DNA of 33,413 nt from Thermohalobaculum sp050331395 (GTDB lineage: Bacteria; Pseudomonadota; Alphaproteobacteria; Rhodobacterales; Rhodobacteraceae), in contig JBHJGX010000027.1 in assembly GCA_050331395.1 (NCBI GenBank), forward strand, positions 1-33,413, in the 5' to 3' direction. Below, piece by piece: positions 8,408-15,991 of the stretch. The position numbers and the translations under genes are program-made. Every line of letters begins with the position of its first letter. The first letter of the stretch is position 1. A model generated the notes under the pieces. That model worked only from the letters and a program-made list of their open reading frames with translations, was not told where the DNA came from and made no database searches.

Positions 8408-9538
8408 CTAGCGGTCGAGACAGTCGATCGGGCCGCCCTCGCGATGCACATCCGCCGTCGCGCAGTGGAGCCCGCCGCCGAAGGCATAAGCCTCGCGGAG
8501 CGCGACGGGCACCACTTCGAAGCCCATGCGGTCGAGCTGGTCGGCCTGATAGACCTCGGACGCTTCGACACAGACGGTCTTCGGGTCGAGCATCAGCAGG
8601 TTCATCGAGAGCCAGACCGTCGAGTAGCAGAGCGGCGGCGGGCTCTGATGCGCGGGCGGCGCGGCGTCGAGGATCTCCCAGCCGTTGCGCGCAAAAACCG
8701 CGAGTTCGTCGGCCGGCGGCCGGCGGTTCGGGTTGACCAGCGCGAGCCCGGGGCGCAGCGGCGCGAAGATCGCATCGATATGGCAGGGATAGGGATCGCC
8801 CGGAAAACTGAGCACATGCACCCGGTGGTCGCGGAAGTGCCGCCGCAGCCAGTCGATGCCCTTCCTATTGGTCGTCGCGCCGTGCTGGACCACCAGATCG
8901 CGGCCGAAGCGCATCACGTCGGCCGCGTCGAAGAGCGGTTCTTCCTCGGTGGTCACAAAGCGCCGCTCGCCCGCCCAGGCGAGGCGCGTCGCTTCGTCGG
9001 GTCCGCTCAGATACTCGGTGCGGTAGTCCGCATCGGTCAGCCGCGGCTTTGGTGCGGCGGTGTGGCGAAAGCGCGGGTCTTCGTCGAAATAGCGGGCCAA
9101 CAGAGGGCGATAGCAAAGATACTCGAACCATCGGCAGCGATAGGACATGGTCGCCTCGACGATCTCTGTCCCGACCGTCAGCAACACGTCCCGCGGCGGC
9201 ATGCAGCCGAATTGCGCGGGCGTCTCGAAATCCGGGGTGCGCACCGGCTCGGCAAAGTCGATCGGAACGGGCCGGTCGACCCGGATCCCGCGCGCCGAGA
9301 GCTGCGCTGCAAAGGCATCGAGAAGCGCACCGGCCCGGGCGATCGTCTCGGGGTCCCGCGGTCCGTGCGCGCCACGCAGATCGCTGTCGACGGGGACCTT
9401 GGCCTCGAGCGCAGGTTCGGGTGCAGGTACTTGACCGCCGTCGGCCCGGCCAACGATCACGTGGCGGAGCGGATCCCACTCGGTCCAGCTTTCCACGACG
9501 GTTTTGCCCAGTGGCGCCGTCCCCTTCGTCATCTCCAT
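8408..9538 (-). CDS. Glycine amidinotransferase-like enzyme (AGAT family)
   Basis: Probably moves the amidino group of arginine to an amine acceptor through a covalent amidino-cysteine. AGAT proper makes guanidinoacetate from arginine and glycine. The 376-residue protein can be aligned by eye with the animal enzyme through FVTTEEEPLFDAADVMRFGRD, WLRRHF, YPCHIDAIFAPLRPGL, STVWLSMNLLMLD and FGGGLHCATADVHR. All three catalytic residues are present: D204 (FDAAD), H253 (CHID) and C359 (LHCAT), with the D-to-H spacing of 49 residues seen in human AGAT. Start choice is ambiguous between ATG 9538 and ATG 9532, which share a purine-rich leader (GGGAGAGAGGGA). No guanidinoacetate methyltransferase or ornithine gene is adjacent. 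Related inosamine-phosphate amidinotransferases cannot be excluded. Confidence 0.85.
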   Translation of the reverse strand: MEMTKGTAPLGKTVVESWTEWDPLRHVIVGRADGGQVPAPEPALEAKVPVDSDLRGAHGPRDPETIARAGALLDAFAAQLSARGIRVDRPVPIDFAEPVRTPDFETPAQFGCMPPRDVLLTVGTEIVEATMSYRCRWFEYLCYRPLLARYFDEDPRFRHTAAPKPRLTDADYRTEYLSGPDEATRLAWAGERRFVTTEEEPLFDAADVMRFGRDLVVQHGATTNRKGIDWLRRHFRDHRVHVLSFPGDPYPCHIDAIFAPLRPGLALVNPNRRPPADELAVFARNGWEILDAAPPAHQSPPPLCYSTVWLSMNLLMLDPKTVCVEASEVYQADQLDRMGFEVVPVALREAYAFGGGLHCATADVHREGGPIDCLDR

Positions 9539-9782
9539 TCCCTCTCTCCCGTCGGGCATGCCATACCGGCCGAGCGGCCCGCGCGCCAGGCAGACGTTCC
9601 TAGCCCTTGCCGGGACCGAAAGCGACCGGGCCGAGGCGCCTTAACCGGCCGCGCGCGCAATCGTACCGACGGTGTTCGGTTCTTCGGTGCGCATGTCCCG
9701 CGCTTTCCCTCCCCAGCCAAGGGGCGCCGATTGCCTGGGCTCGCCGGCCGGCTACTCTCCCACGCGGGAGAAGGAGGATCGG

Positions 9783-10130
9783 ATGTCCGGAGTGCCTTGG
9801 TGGATCGACGAGGCAGATGCCGCCCCCGATGGCGAGCCCATCTGCCCGATCTGCGACCGGCCGATCCCAGCCCATGCGCGGCAAAGCCTTCACCATCTGA
9901 TCCCCAAGCTGAAGGGCGGGCGCAAGGGTCCGACCGTGCTCCTGCACCAGATCTGCCATAACGAGATCCATGCGGCCTGCTCCGAGGCCGAACTCGCCCG
10001 GATCTACAACACGGTCGAGGCGTTGCGCGCGCATCCGCGGATCGAAAAGTTCCGTGACTGGATCGCCGGCAAGCCGCCGGAGTTTCACACGCGCACCGCC
10101 GGCCGGCGCCGGGCCCGGCCGAAGCGCTGA
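9783..10130 (+). CDS. Small HNH endonuclease
   Basis: A protein of 115 residues, nearly all one HNH/McrA-like domain. It has a Cys-X2-Cys pair (C21, C24 in CPICDRPIP), the double histidine H37-H38 in LHHLIPKLKGG, and the closing LHQICHNEIH with C58, H59, N60 and H63. Such compact proteins are widespread in Rhodobacteraceae. They may nick or cut DNA, but no target is known and no methyltransferase, restriction or phage gene lies next to it. The start is well supported by AAGGAGG five bases upstream. It is divergent from the amidinotransferase across about 245 bases. The C terminus is rich in Arg and Lys (GRRRARPKR), as expected for DNA contact. Confidence 0.85.
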   Translation: MSGVPWWIDEADAAPDGEPICPICDRPIPAHARQSLHHLIPKLKGGRKGPTVLLHQICHNEIHAACSEAELARIYNTVEALRAHPRIEKFRDWIAGKPPEFHTRTAGRRRARPKR

Positions 10131-10366
10131 CGCCGGGCTTCGCGCCGCCGACGACCGGTTGTGCGGCGCCGGGCGAGGCGGTATCTCGACCGGGCGGTTT
10201 GCAACGAACGATCGCGCGGCCACGACCCTCGACGGCGCCGCCTTGGGGACGACGGCCGTGCGCGGCGTGCTTGGTATCTTCGTCAACAATGCCGTGATGG
10301 GCTTCGCGGGATGCATTTTTTGCGAACGCTGCGGCCAGTCGACAACGCACGAGCGCGAGGGATGCG

Positions 10367-11197
10367 ATGACGCGAACGATCCTCATTACCGGTTGCTCCT
10401 CGGGGATCGGCCATCACGCGGCCCATGCGCTCAAGGATCGGGGTTGGCGGGTATTTGCCGCCTGTCGCAAGGCGGAAGACTGCGCCCGGCTCCGCGCGGA
10501 AGGGCTCGACGCCCCGATGCTCGACTATCAGGATCCCAATAGCATCGCGGCTGCTTTCGACGAGGTGATGGCGGCGACCGGCGGACGGCTCGACGCGCTC
10601 TTCAACAACGGCGCCTACGCGCAGCCGGGCGCGGTCGAAGACCTGCCGACCGACGCGCTCCGGGCGATCTTCGAGGCGAATTTCTTCGGTTGGCACGACC
10701 TGACGCGGCGGGCGATCCCGGTCATGCGGGCCGCGGGCGCCGGGCGCATCGTGCAGAATTCCTCGGTCCTCGGCTTTGCCGCGCTGCGTTTCCGCGGCGC
10801 CTACAACTCGACCAAATTCGCCATCGAGGGCTACACCGACACGCTCAGGCTCGAGCTTCGAGAGACCGGCATCCACCTGATCTTGATCGAGCCCGGGCCG
10901 ATCCGCACCCGGATCCGGCAGAACGCGCGCGCCCATTACGAGCGCTGGATCGAGCCCGACGGGTCCCCTTGGGCGCGGCTTTACCGCGACGAACTCGAGC
11001 CCCGGCTCTATGCGGAGGACCCGGCACCCGATCCGTTCGAACTCGGCCCCGAGGCGACGACGGCGAAACTGATCCATGCCCTCGAGAGCCGCCGGCCGCG
11101 CCCGCGCTATTACGTCACCCGCCCCACCTATGTGGCCGGACTGCTCAAGCGCGTGCTGCCGACCCGCTGGCTCGACGCCGTCCTCGTCCGCGGCTGA
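10367..11197 (+). CDS. Short-chain dehydrogenase/reductase
   Basis: An NAD(P)-dependent SDR of 276 residues. It has the classical cofactor motif TGCSSGIG (residues 8-15), the stabilising NNGAY segment, the catalytic Ser in QNSSVLGF, and Y146 and K150 in the YNSTK active site, followed by EPGPIRT. The sequence resembles the SDRs annotated as SDR family oxidoreductase near lipid genes in alphaproteobacteria, related to retinol and 17-beta-hydroxysteroid dehydrogenases; the substrate is unknown. GAGGG lies 6 bases before the ATG. The HIG1-like gene follows 52 bases downstream on the same strand. Confidence 0.9.
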   Translation: MTRTILITGCSSGIGHHAAHALKDRGWRVFAACRKAEDCARLRAEGLDAPMLDYQDPNSIAAAFDEVMAATGGRLDALFNNGAYAQPGAVEDLPTDALRAIFEANFFGWHDLTRRAIPVMRAAGAGRIVQNSSVLGFAALRFRGAYNSTKFAIEGYTDTLRLELRETGIHLILIEPGPIRTRIRQNARAHYERWIEPDGSPWARLYRDELEPRLYAEDPAPDPFELGPEATTAKLIHALESRRPRPRYYVTRPTYVAGLLKRVLPTRWLDAVLVRG

Positions 11198-11249
11198 GCG
11201 GCGGGCCGGGCGATGTGGTCGCGCTCCGGCGTTGAACTAGGTTCGCACT

Positions 11250-11450
11250 ATGGCCAACACTTTCCTGACCGTCGCCGTCGCCGCCTGTCTCGTAACCCTG
11301 ATCATCGTAATGATCGGCATCGTCGGGTTCGGGACCGGCACCACGAGCACCAGCTTCTCGCAGCGCATGATGCGTTGGCGCATCGTCGCGCAATTCGTGG
11401 CGATCATCCTGATCATGATCACCGTTCTCGTCGCCCGGAACGGCGGCTGA
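11250..11450 (+). CDS. HIG1-domain-like twin transmembrane protein
   Basis: A protein of 66 residues with two hydrophobic helices (about residues 6-27 and 45-62) joined by a Gly/Thr/Ser-rich loop and the motif MMRWRIVAQF. This matches the hypoxia-induced-gene-1 family (HIG_1_N), small inner-membrane proteins which in alphaproteobacteria and mitochondria are associated with cytochrome oxidase or respiratory complexes. That role is known for relatives, not shown here. The ribosome binding site is weak (an AGG about 9 bases upstream). The adenosyltransferase starts 84 bases downstream, a neighbour often seen with this protein in Rhodobacteraceae. Confidence 0.8.
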   Translation: MANTFLTVAVAACLVTLIIVMIGIVGFGTGTTSTSFSQRMMRWRIVAQFVAIILIMITVLVARNGG

Positions 11451-11534
11451 GCGCTCTTGCTCCGTCCGCGATGGATGTGGTGAATGCCGGTCGCCGGGCG
11501 GGCGGCCCGGGTCAATCATCCAAGGGAGGCGCAG

Positions 11535-12107
11535 GTGGTCGTCCTTAACAAGATCTACACGCGCACGGGCGATGCAGGCGACACGGCCCTCGGCGACGGC
11601 GCGCGGGTCGCCAAACATTCGCCGCGGGTCACCGCCTATGGTACGGTCGACGAGCTGAATGCGACGCTCGGGCTCGCGAGACTTCATGCCGAGGGCGAGA
11701 TGGATGCAGCGCTCGCGCGGATCCAGAACGATCTGTTCGATCTGGGGGCGGATCTCTGCCGGCCGAACATGGAGCGCGACGCCGAGGCCGAGTATCCGCC
11801 GCTGCGGATCGTGTCTTCGCAGGTTGACCGGCTCGAAGCGGAGATCGACGCGATGAACTCCGATCTCGAGCCGCTCCGCTCGTTCGTGCTGCCGGGCGGC
11901 TCGGCGCTCGCAGCGCATCTTCATCTGTGTCGGACGGTCTGCCGCCGGGCCGAGCGGCTCTCGGTCGAACTCGCAACTGTCGAAGGCGTCAACGAAGCGG
12001 GGCTGAAGTATCTCAATCGGCTGTCGGATTGGTTCTTCGTGGCCTCCCGGGCGGCCAACCGGAACGGCGCGGGCGACGTGCTCTGGGTGCCCGGCAAACA
12101 CCGCTGA
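11535..12107 (+). CDS. pduO: PduO-type ATP:cob(I)alamin adenosyltransferase
   Basis: Adds the 5'-deoxyadenosyl group of ATP to cob(I)alamin to make coenzyme B12 in the cytosol. The 190-residue protein shows the N-terminal ATP-binding segment KIYTRTGDAGDTALGDG, the YGTVDELNATLGLAR helix, QNDLFDLGADLC and the conserved helix LHLCRTVCRRAERL ending in LNRLSDWFFVASRAAN. The start is a GTG with AGGGAGG about 6 bases upstream, giving an N terminus of the VVLNKIYTRTGDAG type; starting further upstream would add residues with no family match. In relatives this gene often precedes etfB-etfA and 3-hydroxybutyryl-CoA dehydrogenase; here two extra genes lie between. Confidence 0.92.
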   Translation: MVVLNKIYTRTGDAGDTALGDGARVAKHSPRVTAYGTVDELNATLGLARLHAEGEMDAALARIQNDLFDLGADLCRPNMERDAEAEYPPLRIVSSQVDRLEAEIDAMNSDLEPLRSFVLPGGSALAAHLHLCRTVCRRAERLSVELATVEGVNEAGLKYLNRLSDWFFVASRAANRNGAGDVLWVPGKHR

Positions 12108-12196
12108 GCCGCGTGGGCGTCCGCATTCGACCGTGACCGGGCGGTTCGATTTCGCTACACCTGCCGGCAGACGGGCGGTCAGGGGAGCATGCCGGC

Positions 12197-13138
12197 ATGG
12201 GCGCAGCGGAGAGGTCGAGAGCGGCAGTGTGGGTCTTGCTCGCGGCCTTCGTCATCGCCGCGTCGACGAGCTGGGCAGGGCCGGCCGCGGCCGCGCTCGA
12301 GGCACCGGTGCCCGCGGCGAAGCCTGCGAGCCCGCCGCCCCCAAACCCGGATGCGCCGAAGCCCGAGAACCTCGCCGAGGCCGAAGGGCCGGGCATTGAG
12401 CGGATCTGCACGCTTATCGAAAGCGCGGCCGCGCGCCATGGGTTGATCCCGGATTTCTTCGCGCGGCTGATCTGGAAGGAAAGCCGCTTCGACGTCAAAG
12501 CGATCTCGCCGGTCGGTGCCCAGGGAATTGCCCAGTTCATGCCAGGGACCGCCAAAGAGCGTGGCCTCGCCGACCCCTGGGACCCGGACCAGGCGATCCC
12601 CGCATCGGCCCACTATCTCGCGGATCTCCGGGCGCAGTTCGGCAATTGGGGGCTCGCGGCCGCGGCCTACAACGGCGGTCCGAGCCGGGTGGAACGCTTT
12701 CTCGACCGGGGCTTCGGCCTGCCGCTCGAGACCGTGAATTATGTGCATTCGATTACCTATCGTCCGGTCGAGTGGTTCCGCGAGCGTGGCCGCGACGTGG
12801 AGCCGCGTCCGCTCGATCCAAAGCGGAGCTTCGGTGAGGCCTGCCGCGATTTGCCGGTGTTGCCGACGCGCGCGGTCTCGGCGGGCGTGCGGGCACCTTG
12901 GGGCGTGCAGATCGCGGGCGGGCGGAACCGCTCGGCGGCGCTCCGGGCGGCGAACCGGGTGGTGGGGCGCTATGCGTCCGTGATCGGCGGCAAATCGGTG
13001 ATGGTCGTCCGGTCGCGCCGGGGGATCCGCGGCACGCCTTATCAGGCACGGATCGGCGCAGCGAGCCGCCGGGAGGCCGGTCTCCTCTGCGCGCGGCTGA
13101 AACGCGCCGGGGGCGCTTGCGTCGTGCTTCGGAACTGA
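12197..13138 (+). CDS. Lytic transglycosylase with C-terminal SPOR-like region
   Basis: A periplasmic enzyme that cleaves the glycan strands of peptidoglycan to anhydromuropeptides. The 313-residue protein has a signal peptide (VWVLLAAFVIAASTSWA), a Pro/Ala-rich linker and a family 1 SLT domain at about residues 70-190. The catalytic glutamate is E95 in WKESRFD, followed by SPVGAQGIAQFMPGTAKERGL and AAAYNGGPSRVERFL. The last 80 residues (WGVQIAGGRNRSAALRAANRVV ... ARIGAASRREAGLLCARLKRAGGACVVLR) look like a SPOR domain, which binds denuded glycan at division septa. The ATG at 12197 has GGGGAG 9 bases upstream; another ATG at 12189 is in a different frame. Septal localisation is an inference from the SPOR-like region. 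Confidence 0.9.
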   Translation: MGAAERSRAAVWVLLAAFVIAASTSWAGPAAAALEAPVPAAKPASPPPPNPDAPKPENLAEAEGPGIERICTLIESAAARHGLIPDFFARLIWKESRFDVKAISPVGAQGIAQFMPGTAKERGLADPWDPDQAIPASAHYLADLRAQFGNWGLAAAAYNGGPSRVERFLDRGFGLPLETVNYVHSITYRPVEWFRERGRDVEPRPLDPKRSFGEACRDLPVLPTRAVSAGVRAPWGVQIAGGRNRSAALRAANRVVGRYASVIGGKSVMVVRSRRGIRGTPYQARIGAASRREAGLLCARLKRAGGACVVLRN

Positions 13139-13241
13139 CACAGCGCGCGGCGAGGACGCCCAGTCTTGCGCGCAAAGAGAAGACACCCCAATTCGAACGG
13201 GTATTCTGCATCTGACCGTTCGTCATGGAGGTTTGACCAAA

Positions 13242-13553
13242 ATGCTCGCCCGTTCGTCCTTCGGTTTCGCCGTTCTCGTCGCCGGTTTGGCCGCCGCGTC
13301 AGACCGGTTTCCCTCGGTCACGATCGGTGACTTGGTGCCCGGCACGGCTGTGAGCGTCTCTGGCACAGTCCAGCGCGTGAGCGACGACGACGAGTTTCTG
13401 CTTGAGGACGCAACCGGGACAGTCGAGGTGTATCTGGAGCAGGGCGGCGTCACGGTTCGCGCGGGCGATGAAGTGACCGTGCGCGGTGTGGTCGACGATG
13501 ACGCGCCCCTGGAGATCTACGCGCAAGAGGTTCTGCGTCGCGCGGCCGATTGA
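13242..13553 (+). CDS. Small exported OB-fold protein
   Basis: A protein of 103 residues with a likely signal peptide (LARSSFGFAVLVAGLAAAS), then a compact beta-rich domain. The segments VSVSGTVQRVSDDDEFLLEDATGTVEVYLE and VRAGDEVTVRGVVDDD are characteristic of bacterial OB-fold (BOF/NirD-like, YgiW/YdeI-related) periplasmic proteins. Some relatives bind small cationic molecules, but no ligand can be named here. ATG 13242 is preferred because GGAGG lies about 10 bases upstream; a TTG nine bases earlier is too close to it. The domain is acidic (SDDDEF, VDDDAP). Confidence 0.7.
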   Translation: MLARSSFGFAVLVAGLAAASDRFPSVTIGDLVPGTAVSVSGTVQRVSDDDEFLLEDATGTVEVYLEQGGVTVRAGDEVTVRGVVDDDAPLEIYAQEVLRRAAD

Positions 13554-13899
13554 GGGCGAAGCCGGGACTGTGACCCTTGGCGCGAGAGCCGGCCGCTTCG
13601 AACGGCCTTCAAGGCTGGCCGTCGCGCCGTCTCAGCTCTCACCCGAGCTCCGCGGATCGGGACCCCCGCCGATCGGCACCCGGGACCTGGCCCGCTGGGG
13701 AGGTCCCTTCACCGCGCAACGCCGCCGGGCCCGCCAGACTTGACTGACAGACGCGGCGCTGACCCATGTCAAAGCGCCGCTTGCCGGTCTGTGCGCGTCG
13801 CTTTATCCCAGTGTATCGCGCCGGGATCCCGATAACTCTCGATCTGATGATTTGCGTGGCGACGCTGTGCAAACCAAAACGCAATTGAAGGATGCGCTC
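13554..13899. promoter_or_regulatory. Leader region of etfB-etfA with two strong hairpins
   Basis: This 346-base stretch has no credible gene. GGGACCT (13682-13688) pairs with AGGTCCC (13701-13707), a terminator-like stem for the upstream OB-fold gene. GCGGCGCT (13753-13760) pairs with AGCGCCGC (13773-13780) and adds three inner pairs (GAC with GTC) after an AA bulge. A 10-bp palindrome, CGGGATCCCG, lies at 13822-13831. AAGGA at 13887-13891 is the etfB ribosome binding site. I could not identify a convincing -35/-10 pair. Confidence 0.45.
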
Positions 13900-14661
13900 A
13901 TGAAGGTGCTCGTGCCGGTTAAGCGCGTGATCGACTATAACGTGAAGGTCCGGGTGAAGGCGGACAACTCCGGGGTCGATCTCGCCAACGTCAAAATGTC
14001 GATGAACCCCTTCGACGAGATCGCCGTCGAGGAAGCCATCCGTCTCAAGGAGAAGGGCATCGCGACCGAGATCGTCGCGGTCTCGATCGGCGTCGAGAAG
14101 GCGCAAGAGACGCTCCGCACCGCGCTCGCCATGGGCGCGGACCGCGCGATCCTGATCAAGGCCGCGGATACGGTCGACACGGATATCGAACCCCTCGCGG
14201 TTGCCAAGCTTCTGAAGGCGGTGATCGCGGAGGAAACGCCGGGTCTCGTGATCTGCGGAAAGCAGGCGATCGACAACGACATGAACGCGACCGGCCAGAT
14301 GCTGGCGGCGCTCACCGGCTGGGCACAAGCGACCTTTGCCTCCAAGCTCGAGGTCGCGGGCGAGACCGCGCGGGTGACCCGCGAAGTGGACGGCGGCTTG
14401 CAGACCATCGAGGTGAAGTTGCCGGCGATCGTGTCGGTCGATCTGCGCCTCAACGAGCCGCGCTACGCCTCGCTGCCGAACATCATGAAGGCCAAAAAGA
14501 AGCCGATGGAGACGAAGACGCCGGCGGACTATGGCATCGATGTCTCGCCCCGGCTCGCCGTCGTATCGGTCTCGGAACCGCCGGCGCGGAAGGCGGGTGT
14601 GCGGGTCGGCTCGGTCGAGGAACTGATGGACAAACTCAAAAACGAAGCGGGAGTGATCTGA
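13900..14661 (+). CDS. etfB: Electron transfer flavoprotein beta subunit
   Basis: With EtfA this forms the soluble ETF heterodimer, which takes electrons from acyl-CoA and other flavin dehydrogenases and passes them to ETF-ubiquinone oxidoreductase. The 253-residue length and sequence are typical: MKVLVPVKRVIDYNVKVRVK, NPFDEIAVEEAIRLKEKG, LRTALAMGADRAILI, then CGKQAIDNDMNATGQMLAALTGW and the C-terminal RYASLPNIMKAKKKP. These segments include the AMP-binding and partner-recognition regions of the family. AAGGA lies 8 bases before the ATG. The stop codon shares one base with the start of etfA, so translation is probably coupled. Confidence 0.97.
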   Translation: MKVLVPVKRVIDYNVKVRVKADNSGVDLANVKMSMNPFDEIAVEEAIRLKEKGIATEIVAVSIGVEKAQETLRTALAMGADRAILIKAADTVDTDIEPLAVAKLLKAVIAEETPGLVICGKQAIDNDMNATGQMLAALTGWAQATFASKLEVAGETARVTREVDGGLQTIEVKLPAIVSVDLRLNEPRYASLPNIMKAKKKPMETKTPADYGIDVSPRLAVVSVSEPPARKAGVRVGSVEELMDKLKNEAGVI

Positions 14662-15593
14662 TGGCGGTTCTTCTGATTGCGGAGATGCAGGGCGGCGCGC
14701 TCGTCCATGACGCGACCGCCAAGGCGCTGACGGCGGCGAAAGCGCTCGGGCCGGTCACCGTGCTCGCAGCGAGCGAGGGCTGCGAGGGCGAGGGCGCGAC
14801 GGCGGCGGCATCGCTCGAGGGCGTGGAGAAGGTTCTCTGCGCCGATGATCCGATCCTCGGGCATGGGCTTGCCGAGCCGATCGCGGCGCTCGTTGCCGGG
14901 ATCGCCGGCGACTATTCGCATATCGTCGCGCCGGCGAGCACGACGGGCAAGAACGTGATGCCCCGCCTCGCCGCGCTTCTCGACGTTATGGTCATCTCGG
15001 ACATCCTCGAAGTCGTGGATGCGGACACTTTCGTGCGGCCGATTTATGCCGGCAACGCGATCCAAACGGTGAAATCCGCGGATCCGATCAAGGTCGTGAC
15101 CGTGCGGACCGCAGGCTTCGAGGCCGCGGGCCCTCAGGCGGCGGCGCCGATTGAGCGTCTCGACGTGCCGGCGGACCCGGGGCTCTCGTCCTGGATCGAG
15201 GACAGCTTGGTGGCTTCGGACCGGCCCGAGCTGACTTCGGCCAAGGTGGTGATCTCGGGCGGTCGCGGCCTCGGGTCCAAGGAGAACTTTGCCATCATCG
15301 AGCAGGTGGCGGACAAGCTCGGCGCGGCCACCGGCGCAAGCCGGGCGGCGGTCGATTCGGGCTATGCCCCCAATGACTGGCAGGTCGGCCAGACCGGCAA
15401 AGTCGTCGCGCCAGATCTCTACATCGCCGTCGGCATCTCCGGTGCGATCCAGCATCTCGCGGGCATGAAAGACAGCAAAGTGATCGTCGCGATCAACAAG
15501 GACGAAGAGGCGCCGATTTTCCAGGTCGCCGATTACGGCCTCGTCGGCGATTTATTCGAGCTCGTGCCTGAGCTCGAGAAGAAGCTCGGCTGA
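14661..15593 (+). CDS. etfA: Electron transfer flavoprotein alpha subunit
   Basis: The FAD-binding partner of EtfB. The 310-residue protein has the N-terminal alpha/beta domain (VLLIAEMQGGALVHDATAKALTAA) and the C-terminal FAD domain, beginning at the motif GGRGLGSKENFAI and continuing through GYAPNDWQVGQTGKVVAPDLYIAVGISGAIQHLAGM and VAINKDEEAPIFQVADYGLVGDLFEL. All hallmark residues of the flavin site appear present. It starts on the last base of the etfB stop codon. The 3-hydroxybutyryl-CoA dehydrogenase gene that usually follows lies 1.3 kb downstream, beyond a protein encoded on the opposite strand. Confidence 0.97.
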   Translation: MAVLLIAEMQGGALVHDATAKALTAAKALGPVTVLAASEGCEGEGATAAASLEGVEKVLCADDPILGHGLAEPIAALVAGIAGDYSHIVAPASTTGKNVMPRLAALLDVMVISDILEVVDADTFVRPIYAGNAIQTVKSADPIKVVTVRTAGFEAAGPQAAAPIERLDVPADPGLSSWIEDSLVASDRPELTSAKVVISGGRGLGSKENFAIIEQVADKLGAATGASRAAVDSGYAPNDWQVGQTGKVVAPDLYIAVGISGAIQHLAGMKDSKVIVAINKDEEAPIFQVADYGLVGDLFELVPELEKKLG

Positions 15594-15991
15594 ACCCTGA
15601 GCCGCACATCGGATGGTCCCCTGGAACGGCGAAGCTCTCGGGGGCCGCCCACCGCCAACGCCTTCGGAGCGAGATGGCGCTCACCGCCACCGAACTGTCT
15701 CAAATCCTTAAGGCGGCGCGACTTGCCGATCTTGGCACGGAACACTCCGGAGGCTTACCGGTCGTGGCTGAGGGCTTTGACGCGCGTCTGGCGCTCACGC
15801 GCCTTATGCTCGACGGGTTTGCACTTGGCGCCGCACAAGAGGTGCGGCTCCACGCGCGCATCGAGGTGCGGATCTCGTGAGGCCGACGGTCCAATAAGGC
15901 TTGCGAGGGTCGGCGCGCACGCCTGTCGCGTCGCATGCGGGCCGGCCCCAAATCGGTCGCTCCGGACCCAAAGGCCCGAAGCCAATCGCGA
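15594..15991. other. Gap between etfA and the CTERM-type gene
   Basis: This 398-base stretch separates two convergent well-supported genes. It contains one weak short frame (15674-15880, listed separately) and no convincing terminator with a T-run. Base composition is somewhat less GC-biased than in neighbouring genes, which suggests non-coding or decayed sequence. Confidence 0.45.
15674..15880 (+). CDS. Possible 68-residue hypothetical protein
   Basis: A short open frame with a moderate ribosome binding site (GGAGCG just before the ATG) and a plausible soluble product (MALTATELSQILKAARLADL, then ALTRLMLDGFALGAAQEVRL). I do not recognise a family. By hand count about 70 percent of its third codon positions are G or C, lower than the very high bias of clear genes here, so it may be spurious or a remnant. 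Confidence 0.25.
   Translation: MALTATELSQILKAARLADLGTEHSGGLPVVAEGFDARLALTRLMLDGFALGAAQEVRLHARIEVRIS

Noticed and set aside
7892..9961. A long plus-strand frame antisense to the amidinotransferase
   Set aside because: It overlaps the amidinotransferase on the opposite strand, and has no recognisable domain.
9783..10130. The HNH gene as part of a restriction or defence island
   Set aside because: No methyltransferase, helicase, toxin or phage gene is adjacent; neighbours are metabolic.
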